64,000 nt of DNA from an uncultured Calothrix sp. (lineage in GTDB: Bacteria; Cyanobacteriota; Cyanobacteriia; Cyanobacteriales; Nostocaceae). The translations under genes were made by a program, and so were the position numbers. Where the stretch lies: assembly GCA_937973965.1 (NCBI GenBank), contig CALJJQ010000039.1, forward strand, positions 1 to 64,000. The letters are read 5' to 3'. The first letter of the stretch is position 1, and every line of letters starts with the position of its first letter. Positions 9,359 through 20,142 of the stretch are shown here, one piece after another. A model generated the notes under the pieces. That model was not told the DNA's origin and ran no database searches. It saw only the letters and a program-made list of their open reading frames with translations.

Positions 9359-11185
9359 TTAGAAATTAGCGAAATTAGCGATCGCGTTTTTCGTTTTCTC
9401 GATGACCTCGGTGACGGGGATACTCCCTAAATCTCCGGAAGCGCGGGTACGGATACTCAAGCTGTTAGTTTCTACTTCTTTTGCACCGACAACGGCCATG
9501 ACGGGGATTTTTTCTTTTTCGGCGTTGCGAATCAGTTTACCGAGTCTATCCCCACTGGTGTCAACTTCAGCACGAATCCCGACAGCTTGCATTTGTGCAA
9601 GGGTATTTTGGGCAAAGTCTAAAAACTGTTCGCTTACAGGTAATAATCTGACCTGAACGGGTGCTAACCACAGAGGAAAATCCCCTGCGTATTCTTCAAT
9701 CAGGATACCAATTAACCGTTCCAGGGAACCAAAGGGAGCGCGGTGAATCATAATTGGCCGTTGACGGGAACCATCTTCGGCAACGTATTCTAAATCGAAA
9801 CGTTCAGGGAGGCTATAATCAACCTGTACTGTTCCTAATTGCCATTCCCTTTCCAAGGCATCTTTGACGATAAAATCAAGTTTAGGACCATAAAAAGCAG
9901 CTTCGCCAATCCCTTCAAAATGATCCATTCCCAACTGTTCCACAGCTCGACGAATCGCGCTCTCAGCTTTATTCCAAGCTTCGTCTGAACCTAAATACTT
10001 GTCACTGTTGGGGTCGCGGAAACTCAACCTGGCTTTAAAATTACTGTCGAGTTGCAACCTTTTGATCACCGACAGAATTAAATCCACCACCTTCATAAAC
10101 TCATCATCGAGTTGTTCCTGGGTGACAAATAGGTGTGCATCATCCTGGGTAAATCCTCGCACCCTAGTTAAACCACCCAACTCACCCGATTGTTCATAGC
10201 GGTAGACCGTACCAAATTCCGCCAAACGCATCGGTAATTCCCGATAGGAACGCAGCTCACTTTTGTAAATTTGGATATGGAAAGGACAATTCATGGCTTT
10301 AAGGACAAAACCCTGTTCATGTTCCCTTGCGTCATCATTTTCCGCCATCATGGGAAACAGGTCTTCCTTATACTTTTGCCAATGTCCAGATACCTTAAAT
10401 AAATCAACCCGTCCTAGGTGGGGTGTGACAACAGGTAAATAACCGCGTTTGATTTGTTCCTGCTTGAGGAAATCCTCTAAAATGCTGCGTAGCAAAGTAC
10501 CCTTGGGAGTCCACAACGGTAAACCAGGACCCACCAAATCAGAAAAGATAAATAGACCCAATTCCTTACCTAATTTGCGGTGGTCTCTTCGCTGTGCTTC
10601 CTCCTTACGGCGAAGATACTCCTCCAACTGTTCCGGAGATTCCCAAGCAGTACCGTAAATACGCTGTAATTGAGCCTTCGTTTCGTCACCACGCCAATAC
10701 GCACCCGCTACACTTTCGAGAGCGATCGCTTTCGGATTCAAATCTCCCGTATTCTCAACGTGGGGACCTGCACACAAATCCCACCATTGATCACCTAAAT
10801 GATAAATCGTAATGGGTTCCTGTTTGATATCAGCAAGAATTTCCAGTTTATAGGGTTCATTGATAGCTTCGATCCGTTTTTTTGCCTCTTCACGACTGAC
10901 TTCTTCCCGAATTACGGGTAATTTGCGATTAATAATTTTCACCATTTCTTTGTAAATGGCTTTTAAATCCTTTTCCGTGAAGGGTTCTGGACTATCAAAA
11001 TCATAATAAAAACCATTTTCAATCCAAGGACCAATAGTAACTTGAGCCTTGGGGAAAAGTTTTTGTACAGCCATTGCCATCACATGGGAAGTAGTATGGC
11101 GAATTTTTTTGAGACTTTCCGATTCGCTGGTACGCGGTAGAGAGATTTTGGCTGTTTTTTCGACTTGTTCTAGTTGGGAAGACAT
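9359..11185 (-). CDS. thrS: Threonine--tRNA ligase
   Basis: Class II aaRS motifs; HTTSHVMAMAVQKLFP, MNCPFHIQIYKS, RVRGFTQDDAHLF, IHRAPFGSLERLIGILIEEYAG. Confidence 0.97.
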   Translation of the reverse strand: MSSQLEQVEKTAKISLPRTSESESLKKIRHTTSHVMAMAVQKLFPKAQVTIGPWIENGFYYDFDSPEPFTEKDLKAIYKEMVKIINRKLPVIREEVSREEAKKRIEAINEPYKLEILADIKQEPITIYHLGDQWWDLCAGPHVENTGDLNPKAIALESVAGAYWRGDETKAQLQRIYGTAWESPEQLEEYLRRKEEAQRRDHRKLGKELGLFIFSDLVGPGLPLWTPKGTLLRSILEDFLKQEQIKRGYLPVVTPHLGRVDLFKVSGHWQKYKEDLFPMMAENDDAREHEQGFVLKAMNCPFHIQIYKSELRSYRELPMRLAEFGTVYRYEQSGELGGLTRVRGFTQDDAHLFVTQEQLDDEFMKVVDLILSVIKRLQLDSNFKARLSFRDPNSDKYLGSDEAWNKAESAIRRAVEQLGMDHFEGIGEAAFYGPKLDFIVKDALEREWQLGTVQVDYSLPERFDLEYVAEDGSRQRPIMIHRAPFGSLERLIGILIEEYAGDFPLWLAPVQVRLLPVSEQFLDFAQNTLAQMQAVGIRAEVDTSGDRLGKLIRNAEKEKIPVMAVVGAKEVETNSLSIRTRASGDLGSIPVTEVIEKTKNAIANFANF

Positions 11186-11462
11186 GGGGATTTTGGATTT
11201 TAGATTTTAGATTTTGGATTACCGTAGAGACGACCCGATGGGTTCTCTCGACTATGGATGTTGGATGATTTCACAGATGGAGTTTTCTTGTGTATTATCA
11301 ACATTCGGGACTGGACACGCAAGGATTTTTGGGTATCGATTTCCATCCTCTGTGTGGGAGCAAAAGGTGCGAGATTTCTGCCTGGTGAAGGAAGGTTGGA
11401 TAAAATAAAAACAGAGCGTACTGACTGCACGCCCTGTTTGAAAAATTCCTCGAGATTGCGTG

Positions 11463-11693
11463 CTAGCCAATGGGAGGCGATGTAGTCACTGTAGTAGTTA
11501 TCATGGTTTCAGTCATCGCAGTGCAATTTATAGTTGTGTTTAATTGGGGTATCATGCTCATACTAGTATCATCAACCGGTGCAGGTGCAGCCATATCACT
11601 AGGTAAGAAAATTCTGGCACTGACGGCTACAAGGGCAGCAAAAAAGATTAATACTACTAATAAAGGGGCGATGTACTGACGAAAAATAGCCAT
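11463..11693 (-). CDS. Small single-TM hypothetical protein
   Basis: 76 aa ORF with N-terminal TM (IAPLLVVLIFFAALVAVSA). Confidence 0.45.
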   Translation of the reverse strand: MAIFRQYIAPLLVVLIFFAALVAVSARIFLPSDMAAPAPVDDTSMSMIPQLNTTINCTAMTETMITTTVTTSPPIG

Positions 11694-11751
11694 GAATAGT
11701 CAACAGTGAATAGCAGTTAAAAATTACAATTTCATCATAACCTGTTCCTGG

Positions 11752-11798
11752 GTAGAGACGCGATATCTGGGTAGAGACGCGATATATCGCGTCTCTAC
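11752..11798. repeat. GTAGAGACG palindromic repeat with a tandem half-copy
   Basis: GTAGAGACGCGATATCTGGGTAGAGACGCGATATATCGCGTCTCTAC. Confidence 0.8.
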
Positions 11799-11859
11799 AT
11801 CATTTAAATTCATACCTGGATTCAGGAACGCCAAAAATTTTATCCTGTATCCTGTCTCC

Positions 11860-12342
11860 TTAAATAAAGCGATCGCGTTCTTCCCATTGGGTGATAACTT
11901 GTTGCCAATACCAGGTTTCCTCCATCCCAGGTTTGCGATCGCGTATTACCTGTACTAAACGTTCTGCTCGTTCTCTATCCCCATCCAACAGACGAATTAA
12001 TCGCTCTTTGAGAACAGGGAGGTCATTACCTAACTCCTGATTGGTTTCATAGTGTGATTCATAATTCGCTCCATAATTTGGGGCATAATCAAAATCATCT
12101 GCCCGATTGAAGTTTGTAGAGGGTCGTCGAGATGGTAAGGTTTGGGTGGGAGTGCGACGAAATTCCCAAAACAGAACGTAGTACAACGTCCCAAAAATGA
12201 CGATTAAACTAAAGGTTCCCAAAAAAGTTACCAGGTTGACTGCCAATATGCCCTGAATGAGTTGGGAAAGCACATAACCAAGTAAAACACCAGTAATCAA
12301 TAAAATAACCGTTGATATAATAATTACTAATCGTTGCCCCAT
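11860..12342 (-). CDS. Hypothetical membrane protein, two N-terminal TM helices
   Basis: 160 aa ORF overlapping the upstream MFS gene by 16 bp. Confidence 0.7.
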   Translation of the reverse strand: MGQRLVIIISTVILLITGVLLGYVLSQLIQGILAVNLVTFLGTFSLIVIFGTLYYVLFWEFRRTPTQTLPSRRPSTNFNRADDFDYAPNYGANYESHYETNQELGNDLPVLKERLIRLLDGDRERAERLVQVIRDRKPGMEETWYWQQVITQWEERDRFI

Positions 12343-13727
12343 ACGTCTGCATCCTCATTATCGATTCCAGGTCGAGAAACGTTGACTGTTTGCTGGTTCC
12401 ACGGTGCAAAGAACGGTAGAAGCAATAACCCTGGTAAACCTGCTAATAAGGTAGCAAGAAAAAATAATGGCCAGCCTTTTTGGTCAAGTCCTGCTAGCAA
12501 TTGAATTTGATTAATCGCATTATTAACCGGGACAAACTGCTGAATTCTTCCAGCAAGTTCACCGGAAAAGGGTGCAGCGATTATATCCCGACCAACAGCC
12601 ATCAAACTGGAAAGTAAAGCGAATTGGGTGGCACTAAAACGGGGATTACACAGATTCATCATAAAGCCGATAAACCCAGATGTTCCCAGTCCACCACTAA
12701 AGTTTTCAATATTGATGGCTAACACCATAGCGTTGTAATCTTTGCCAATTACAGCTAAGAAATAATAACCGAGATTACTCAAAACCTGCAAAATCCCAAA
12801 TACCCACAGGGAACGATTAATTCCCAGTTTTCCTAAAGCTGCACCACCCACCAAGGTTCCCATAATCGTTGCGAATAGTCCCATACCTTGGCGAATATTG
12901 CCAATATCAGCGTCTGAAAAACCTAATCCCTTCCCACCCAAAAAGGGAACGGCCATTTTTGCCACCATCGAGTCCCCCAGTTTGTAAAGAATGATGAAAA
13001 TCAGGGCAAATAAAGCCTGTTGCCAACCTAAACGACGGACAAACTCGGTAAAGGGTTGAATAATTGCCGCTTTCAGGGTTTCTGGGGGAGTTTCATCAAC
13101 ACGGGGTTCGGGAGACCAAAAGGAAGTTGTCACACCGATACCCATCAATACCGCCATGATAATGTAAACTTGGGGCCAGCCAAAGCGATCGGCCAAATTA
13201 AAACCTAGCCAACCACTGGATAGCAAGGCAATCCGATAACCCAATACCCAAACCGCCACACCAGCACCAACTTCTAGGGGATTGAGAACATCGGTACGAT
13301 AGGCATCAATGGAAATATCTTGACTTGCACTTAAAAACGCCACCAGTACGGCGATCGCACCTAAAATAAAAATTGATGAGGCTGGTTTCGGGGAAGGCAA
13401 TCCAGATATAATTGCCATTTGGGAGGCGATCGCAATTATTCCCGCAATTAAACCTAACTGAGTCAACAGCATCCATCCCCTTCTGCGACCCAAAAACGGT
13501 GGTACAAATCGATCCAATAAAGGTGCCCAAATAAATTTTAAAGAGTAGGGTAAACTCACCAACCCCAACCAACCAATAGTTTTAATATCTAAATCAGCCT
13601 TGGTCATCCAAGCTCGAAATGCATCATCCGTCAGTGCAAAGGGTAAACCCGACGAAAAACCTAATAAGAGTAAAGCCGCCATTTTGCGGCTACGGAACAC
13701 CTGTAGGAACGATTCAATTTGCTTCAT
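12327..13727 (-). CDS. MFS transporter (AmpG-like)
   Basis: 466 aa polytopic protein; FSSGLPFALTDDAFRAWMTKADLDIKTIGWLGLVSLPYSLKFIWAPLLDRF. Confidence 0.85.
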   Translation of the reverse strand: MKQIESFLQVFRSRKMAALLLLGFSSGLPFALTDDAFRAWMTKADLDIKTIGWLGLVSLPYSLKFIWAPLLDRFVPPFLGRRRGWMLLTQLGLIAGIIAIASQMAIISGLPSPKPASSIFILGAIAVLVAFLSASQDISIDAYRTDVLNPLEVGAGVAVWVLGYRIALLSSGWLGFNLADRFGWPQVYIIMAVLMGIGVTTSFWSPEPRVDETPPETLKAAIIQPFTEFVRRLGWQQALFALIFIILYKLGDSMVAKMAVPFLGGKGLGFSDADIGNIRQGMGLFATIMGTLVGGAALGKLGINRSLWVFGILQVLSNLGYYFLAVIGKDYNAMVLAINIENFSGGLGTSGFIGFMMNLCNPRFSATQFALLSSLMAVGRDIIAAPFSGELAGRIQQFVPVNNAINQIQLLAGLDQKGWPLFFLATLLAGLPGLLLLPFFAPWNQQTVNVSRPGIDNEDADVWGND

Positions 13728-13755
13728 AATTTTTCATATAGGGAATCGGGAATAG

Positions 13756-13783
13756 GTAGAGACGACCCGTCGGGTGTCTCTAC
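13756..13783. repeat. GTAGAGACG palindromic repeat
   Basis: GTAGAGACGACCCGTCGGGTGTCTCTAC. Confidence 0.75.
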
Positions 13784-13961
13784 TGTACATTATTAATTTC
13801 CCCCTGATGTTAACTATACAAATTACACTTCCCCATCCAAATAATCCGCAATTAAACTGCGATCGCATGATTCATTCTTCATACCCATTCCCCCAGAGAG
13901 ACCTACAATTTATCAAAATAAAGATAAACTCAAAACAAGATGAAAGCACACACAGGTCAAA

Positions 13962-14909
13962 ATGGAAAAAATTACACTGGGTCGTACCAACATTGAAGTC
14001 CCATTGCTGTGTATTGGAACTTGGGCATGGGGTGATAAATTTTTTTGGAGCTATGATAAAGACTATACTGCGGACGAATTGCAGAAAGCATTTAATGCTG
14101 CGATCGCAGCGGGTGTGACTTTTTTTGATACAGCCGAAGTCTATGGTAACGGTTTGTCAGAAAAGTTCCTCGGACAATTTATCCAGGGTACTGGAGCCAA
14201 AATACAAATTGCTACTAAGTATGGACCAATGCCGTGGCGGATTTCTGCCCAAGCAGTCAAAGATGCCTTGAGTGCAAGTCTCCATCGACTCCAACTCGAA
14301 CATATCGATTTATACCAAGTCCATTGGCCATTTGCCTTTTTTATGAGCCAAAGCACCCTCATGAATGCCCTTGCGGATGAAGTGGAACAGGGACGGATTG
14401 GAGCGATTGGTGTTAGTAACTACTCTGCCGACCAAATGCGTGAAGCCCATCAACTGCTTTCTCGACGGGGAATTCCCCTCGCTGTCAACCAAGTTCGCTA
14501 TTCCCTACTGACACGTCAAGTGGAAACTAACGGAGTTATCGACACAGCTAAGGAATTAGGTGTGACAATTTTGGCATACAGTCCCCTGTCCCAAGGTTTA
14601 CTGACGGGTAAGTATAATTTGAACAGTGGTGAAAAGCCAATGGGAGCAAGGAAACTAGATAGCAGGTTTAAGGCAGACGGTTTACAGAAAATCGCCCCAG
14701 TAATAAATCTACTACGGGAAATCGGCGATCGCTATCATAAAACACCCGCTCAAGTTGCCCTCAATTGGTTAATCGCTCAAGGTAACGTCATTCCCATCGC
14801 TGGGGTCAAAAACCCCCAACAGGTGGAACAAAATGCTGGTGCTTTAGGTTGGAAACTCACAGAAGCAGAAGTTAGCGAACTCGAAGAAGTCTCCCGTCCC
14901 TGGTGTTAG
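13962..14909 (+). CDS. Aldo/keto reductase
   Basis: GVTFFDTAEVYGNGLSEKFLG, IDLYQVHWP, IGVSNYSADQM, ILAYSPLSQGLLTGKY. Confidence 0.94.
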   Translation: MEKITLGRTNIEVPLLCIGTWAWGDKFFWSYDKDYTADELQKAFNAAIAAGVTFFDTAEVYGNGLSEKFLGQFIQGTGAKIQIATKYGPMPWRISAQAVKDALSASLHRLQLEHIDLYQVHWPFAFFMSQSTLMNALADEVEQGRIGAIGVSNYSADQMREAHQLLSRRGIPLAVNQVRYSLLTRQVETNGVIDTAKELGVTILAYSPLSQGLLTGKYNLNSGEKPMGARKLDSRFKADGLQKIAPVINLLREIGDRYHKTPAQVALNWLIAQGNVIPIAGVKNPQQVEQNAGALGWKLTEAEVSELEEVSRPWC

Positions 14910-15238
14910 ATTGGATTATACCAATGTGAACAAAGAATGCCACGGATGAATTTTAACTAGACGGGATACATTGTGTTTTATATCAATCCATAACCTGTTT
15001 TTTGAGCTTAATTATCACCAACGCGATCGCAGATTCATTTCTGGGATAGGAAGATATTTTTACAGGTGAGGATGCGATCGCTTGAGTCCCAACTCATACT
15101 AAGTTGCTACCAAAGATTGTACTATCCGTCATTGCGAATAAAGGGAAGCAATCTCATCATCCTCAAACTACGACGAAAGATGGCAACTTGTTATCCCAGC
15201 AATAATGACAGCGACGCACTCAAAAAAGTAAACTAGTA

Positions 15239-15349
15239 CTTGAATTAAATCATCCGGTGTGCCAAGATCCAAATAACTACCATCTGCAAAAGCTTCCGCT
15301 TGTACCTTTAAACCTCCATGGATACCAGCTTGAATTACATCACCAATCG
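15239..15349 (-). pseudogene. Duplicated fragment of the adjacent nucleotidyltransferase gene
   Basis: 111 bp, one mismatch by eye to 15611-15721. Confidence 0.85.
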
Positions 15350-15362
15350 GTCTTCCCTTTGA

Positions 15363-15469
15363 TCTAGTGACCATGCTCCGCGTGGTCACTTAGCGAGTTG
15401 AAGGCTCTGCCTTCATTCACGAGACAGGAGCTTCGCAGATTATACTCCCACACGGAGCATGGGAGCTAG
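15363..15469. mobile_element. MITE-like element, family C copy 1
   Basis: CTAGTGACCATGCTCCGCG...CGGAGCATGGGAGCTAG; matches the reverse complement of 59047-59131. Confidence 0.55.
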
Positions 15470-15578
15470 GGGAATGCGATCACAGAAAGTAGAAACAGTG
15501 ATTGAATTAACCTGAGTTCGGAACCCTCTAAAGTGCCCATTCTATCGCATTACGAAATAGCCTTTACCCGAACTGACG

Positions 15579-16370
15579 CTAATTCACATCAGAAACACCA
15601 TTTTTAACAGCTTGAATTAAATCATCCGGTGTGCCAATATCCAAATAACTACCATCTGCAAAAGCTTCCGCTTGTACCTTTAAACCTCCATGGATACCAG
15701 CTTGAATTACATCACCAATCGCTACTTCCCCTTGCTTGCAAAAATTAGGATGGGTTATTAATTGCAGTAAATAATCATGCAGAAATTGAGTAAATTTTGG
15801 TGTCCAAACAGCAATTCCCCACATGTAACGTAAACTGGAACTGGGGGGCTTTTCAATAATAGCTTGCACCCAACCTGCTGAATCAAAATCCACCATTCCC
15901 GCTTTTTGAGGTTTATCCGTAGGAAATAACCCTAACACCACATCCGCTTGGGTTCTTTGCTGACGCTGAATAATCCGGACAAAAGCATCTCTAGGAGTAA
16001 ACAAAATATCTGGAAAACCTAACGCAACTATTTTATCCGCAACAAAACTAAAAGCTTGATCAAGGGTAAAAGGAACCCCATAGGGTAATCCCACGATTAG
16101 ATAACCGATATGCAAATCCAGAAAACTACCATCACCAAAATAGGTTGGAATATCCCATTTACCCGGACGCAGGATAAAATACACATTCTTCACACCTCCA
16201 TCACGCATCCGTTCCAGCAAATATTGGCTGACTACCTGGGGATAAACCCGATTGGTTTGTGGATGGGTTTGAAAACCAATCGGATATAGTTCCTTGCTTA
16301 AGGGTAAAGGTGATATTCTCGTCGCTTGTCCACCTGCGGGAATTAAACCAATAATTTCGGATGCAGCCAT
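15579..16370 (-). CDS. Nucleotidyltransferase (sugar-phosphate NTase fold)
   Basis: GLIPAGGQATRISPLPLSKELYPIG N-terminal signature and glucose-1-phosphate thymidylyltransferase-like layout. Confidence 0.85.
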   Translation of the reverse strand: MAASEIIGLIPAGGQATRISPLPLSKELYPIGFQTHPQTNRVYPQVVSQYLLERMRDGGVKNVYFILRPGKWDIPTYFGDGSFLDLHIGYLIVGLPYGVPFTLDQAFSFVADKIVALGFPDILFTPRDAFVRIIQRQQRTQADVVLGLFPTDKPQKAGMVDFDSAGWVQAIIEKPPSSSLRYMWGIAVWTPKFTQFLHDYLLQLITHPNFCKQGEVAIGDVIQAGIHGGLKVQAEAFADGSYLDIGTPDDLIQAVKNGVSDVN

Positions 16371-16515
16371 CGAGTTTGATTTCAGTTAGTTATTTTTGTT
16401 AGAGTCTGCTGAATGAGTCTTGTGCTGAGTCTAGGGTATAGGAAGAAACAGGAAACAGTTTGACCTCTATTTTTCCGGTTTTTTTGGAGTCCCAAAAATT
16501 GAAAATGCAAAGTTT

Positions 16516-17283
16516 TTAATAAACACTTTCTGGATCGATATTTAATTCCCGCAATTTGGCAGAGAGACGTTCGGCTCTTTGCCTTTCTTGTTCGGCTCTT
16601 TGAGCTTCTTGTTCAGCTCTTTGCTTTTCTTTAATTGCCACCTCTTCTGGTGTGGGGACTATTTCACCTTCAGGTGTAAAAAAGCGCAATTGATTTTGGT
16701 ACACACCCAAATATAAATTCAGTTGTTGGCTCCATAGCCAACCTTGCTCATTCGGTTCCAAAGGCTGGTACACCCCACCAACTAAAATAAAACCGGCAAA
16801 TTCTAAGCTATTAGGGTCGAACCAAAAATAGTTAGGTGTACGGAAAGTATCTTGATAAATTTGTTTTTTTAAACCACGGTCATTATTGGCTGTACTCGAG
16901 GACAGAATTTCAATAATCACATTTGGATATTGACCATTCTCATGCCAGACAACCCAACTATTGCGGGGTTTGCGTTCTGTGTTCAAAACCACAAAAAAAT
17001 CTGGACCGCGAAAATCTTCCGATTTGAGTTGGTAGGGACTGTAATAAATCGTCAAATTTCCGGCTGCAAAGAAATCATCCCGATCTTGCCACCACCACTC
17101 CAAACATTTAATAAACAGCAACATCTGCTGCAAATGTAGATAACTTTCCAATTCTGGCTCATTGCTATAGGGATCTACTGGAGGAAATATGACATTTTCT
17201 GGGAGATTTTCTGAGGGATTTGCCGAAGTTTCTAGCAAAGGTGTTTGTCTGGTCGAGGCTTGAGTATCTTTTGCGACTGACAT
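16516..17283 (-). CDS. Uma2-family (DUF820) protein, PD-(D/E)XK nuclease-like
   Basis: GPDFFVVLNTERKPRNSWVVWHENGQYPNVIIEILSSSTANNDRGLKKQIYQ; C-terminal EQ(Q/E)RAE repeat. Confidence 0.85.
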   Translation of the reverse strand: MSVAKDTQASTRQTPLLETSANPSENLPENVIFPPVDPYSNEPELESYLHLQQMLLFIKCLEWWWQDRDDFFAAGNLTIYYSPYQLKSEDFRGPDFFVVLNTERKPRNSWVVWHENGQYPNVIIEILSSSTANNDRGLKKQIYQDTFRTPNYFWFDPNSLEFAGFILVGGVYQPLEPNEQGWLWSQQLNLYLGVYQNQLRFFTPEGEIVPTPEEVAIKEKQRAEQEAQRAEQERQRAERLSAKLRELNIDPESVY

Positions 17284-17695
17284 GGCTCAAGAATAGTTAC
17301 AAATAAAAATATCTTAGATGCTAACAACTAAAGTGGGGACATTTCCCGGTGGTTATCATGGCTAGAGTTTGTGTATAAGTGTTAAGCAAAAAGTCGATTG
17401 CAACAATATTTAGGCATAGCAGCGATCGCAGAAGCAAACTTTTCCAGGTTGAAATCTTATATATAGTAAGGCTTCAGGAAGAGGTGGGAGTCGGAATCAT
17501 TATTGTTTTACTCACTGATTCAAAAGTCAAGATTTGAAGTATAGACATGGTTATAAATACATAAATGCCGCCTCTGGTAAAGACATCAAAATCAAAAAAT
17601 AATCAGCCACGGTGCATCTTCCAAGAGCATCCAGCATTTTAACCAGACTTTGCATTCAGTTAGCAGACAACAAAAAACACTCACCGCAACCTTGT

Positions 17696-18004
17696 CTATT
17701 CCATAGAAACCGCCTCTACATCAATTGTATCTCTTTCCGAGGTCGAATTGGCAGGGGAATTTTCGCCCTTGGTATTTTCTCGACGCGCTTTAAAGGATTC
17801 AATCACCATACTGGAAACTTCCGTCAGGAACAGAGTTAATATAATACCATCATCGATTTGACCGAGAATCGGAAACACATCCGGTGACACATCAAACGGA
17901 CTGATCAGATACAACAACGTTCCTACAACTATCCAAAGACGATACTTGGGATTGCGTAACAAATCGCGATACCAGGTATAAAGTGACGAGATAGAGAATT
18001 TCAT
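17696..18004 (-). CDS. YkvA/DUF1232-family membrane protein
   Basis: YLISPFDVSPDVFPILGQIDDGIILTLFL. Confidence 0.82.
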   Translation of the reverse strand: MKFSISSLYTWYRDLLRNPKYRLWIVVGTLLYLISPFDVSPDVFPILGQIDDGIILTLFLTEVSSMVIESFKARRENTKGENSPANSTSERDTIDVEAVSME

Positions 18005-18233
18005 CTTTTTTCAACCTCCAGTTGTCTATGATTTTGGCAAATAATGTCCTACACTTCCTGTGGTAATAACCGCCCGATTTGATCAAAAATAGGCAATACG
18101 AGTATCTTGTGAGAAATGTATCCATGTATAAAAAACATGATGCCTATGATATTTTGACTGACAAGTATCTCCATTGTCGAGAAATGATATAGGGTATTAA
18201 AACCAGGATTAATGAGGGAGGAACGCACAAATC

Positions 18234-19007
18234 GTGGGTATAGATATAGTTGCTGAATTTCAAAAAGGTGGAGTGGCAATGTATCCATTGCTGGCTCTAT
18301 CAATTCTAGCTGTCAGTATTATTTTTGAACGGTTATGGTTTTGGTTGCGAATTCTTAACCAGGAACGCACGATTGTTAACCGTGTTTTAAATGCAGCACA
18401 AACTGATTGGGGAGAAGCGCGGGAAATTGCTCGCAATGCAACCGATCAACCCATCGGTAGATTTTTATTCGCACCTTTGAGTTTACCGAGTGCGGATTTG
18501 GAAACTTTCCGTTTGGCTTTGGAAGCAACCGCAGAGGAAGAATTAGCTGGTATGCGACGGGGTGAAAAACTCCTAGAAGCCATTATCGGTCTTGCTCCTT
18601 TATTGGGTTTATTTGGAACCGTATGGGGATTGATTACCTCCCTGCGAGCAATTAGAATTGGAGACCTAGGAACCGAAGCGGCTGCTGGTGTGTCAACGGG
18701 AATAGGAGAATCTTTGATTAGTACGGCTGCTGGTTTGGTGGTGGCGATTATTAGTCTCGCTTTTTACCGCTTATTTCAAACCTTATTGTTTAACCAAGTG
18801 CGGGTATTTCGCAAAGCTGGAAATGATATCGAATTACTGTTCCGTCAATTTCCCCCCAGTGCTGATTTCAGCCAAAACCGGGGAACCGTTTTACCCGCAT
18901 CACCACCTCCTAAACCACAACCCCCGAAACGACGGGGTAAACTCAAATTCAGCGAACCCTACGACAATCCAACGGATACAACCAATTCCGAATCAGAAAA
19001 TAATTAG
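18234..19007 (+). CDS. MotA/TolQ/ExbB-family proton channel protein (GTG start)
   Basis: IGLAPLLGLFGTVWGLITSLRAI ... GVSTGIGESLISTAAGLVVAI. Confidence 0.93.
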   Translation: MGIDIVAEFQKGGVAMYPLLALSILAVSIIFERLWFWLRILNQERTIVNRVLNAAQTDWGEAREIARNATDQPIGRFLFAPLSLPSADLETFRLALEATAEEELAGMRRGEKLLEAIIGLAPLLGLFGTVWGLITSLRAIRIGDLGTEAAAGVSTGIGESLISTAAGLVVAIISLAFYRLFQTLLFNQVRVFRKAGNDIELLFRQFPPSADFSQNRGTVLPASPPPKPQPPKRRGKLKFSEPYDNPTDTTNSESENN

Positions 19008-19067
19008 CAGTTAATTGTTGACTTTTGACTGTTAACGGTCAACACCATCAAAATACATAACTCAAGC

Positions 19068-19670
19068 ATGAAGATTAATCTACACTCATCAACGGACGAA
19101 GCCCAAGTTCAAATTATTCCCCTAATTGATGTTATTTTCTGTATTTTGACGTTTTTTCTTCTGTCTGCATTACAATTTACTCGTCAGCAGGCAATTAATA
19201 TTGATTTGCCAAAAGCCGGATCGGGAACCTCTGCTGTAGTTAATAACCAAGCATCACGGGATATTTTACCTGTGACAATTGATGCACTCGGTCAAACCTA
19301 TATCGAACAAAAACCAATTGATAGAGCGCGTCTAGCGGAAAATCTGCGCGATTACTTGCAAAAAAATCCCCAGGGAGTGCTGGTCTTAAATGCTTCTCGC
19401 TCCGCAACCTACAATGATGTAATCGAAATATTGGATCTGTTACGTCAAGTTGGTGGCGATCGCGTTTCTTTGGGTATCATCCCTGGACCATCCGAAGGTG
19501 TCCCACCAACCACTCCTGGACTACCACCAGGGAGCAATTTAACCCCTAATCTCCAACCTGCTAATCCCTTTCCTACAATTCCCCCTGGTGGACAAACTGC
19601 TCCTAATTCCCCTAATCCCGGAGTCCCAGTTCCACCTGCTGCTCAACCTGCACCGAATCCATCTCCCTAG
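19068..19670 (+). CDS. ExbD/TolR-family biopolymer transport protein, Pro-rich tail
   Basis: VQIIPLIDVIFCILTFFLLSALQF; adjacent to exbB-like gene. Confidence 0.92.
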   Translation: MKINLHSSTDEAQVQIIPLIDVIFCILTFFLLSALQFTRQQAINIDLPKAGSGTSAVVNNQASRDILPVTIDALGQTYIEQKPIDRARLAENLRDYLQKNPQGVLVLNASRSATYNDVIEILDLLRQVGGDRVSLGIIPGPSEGVPPTTPGLPPGSNLTPNLQPANPFPTIPPGGQTAPNSPNPGVPVPPAAQPAPNPSP

Positions 19671-19977
19671 CACCTCAAGGCAAAAGAAATAATTACCTAT
19701 TATTTATGTCCACTTATTTCCGCCATGCTGTACTAGGATATTCTTTCAACCCTCACACCTCAAGTTTAGAAAACTTGACGATTTTGAATTGATTCCGGAA
19801 ATTTCCATCATCAACTTCGTCCATAGCACTTCTTCCCATAGCGGATCAACCGTAGGGTCATAAGGAAGCAATCTTATAACCACGACTAAGAACTACAGTT
19901 ATGATACTGGATAGGGTTTACCTGAAAAATCATCGGTAGTTTCAGGTACATATTCATGATGTTTTGATTTTGATATT

Positions 19978-20142
19978 AAGTAGGTGGGTGGTCAAAATTT
20001 TCGTTGAAATCAGGGAGTAGGGAGAGACGCGTTAGCGTTCAGCTCCTCTGAAAGAGGCTATATCGCGTCTGTACGGGAGTAAGGCTTTGAGCCGAATGAT
20101 CGATTACGTTGCAGTTTTACGTTTAATTGCACCGACCTACTT
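19978..20142. mobile_element. MITE-like element, family A copy 1
   Basis: AAGTAGGTGGGTGGT...ATTGCACCGACCTACTT terminal inverted repeats; homologous to 29653-29779 and 46437-46576. Confidence 0.65.
20021..20074. repeat. 54-bp GAGACGCG palindromic repeat variant
   Basis: GGAGAGACGCGTTAGCGTTCAGCTCCTCTGAAAGAGGCTATATCGCGTCTGTAC; inverted homolog at 21914-21966. Confidence 0.75.

Noticed and set aside
11200-11485. Four mutually overlapping ORFs on both strands upstream of thrS
   Set aside because: No homology signals and mutually exclusive frames; treated as intergenic.
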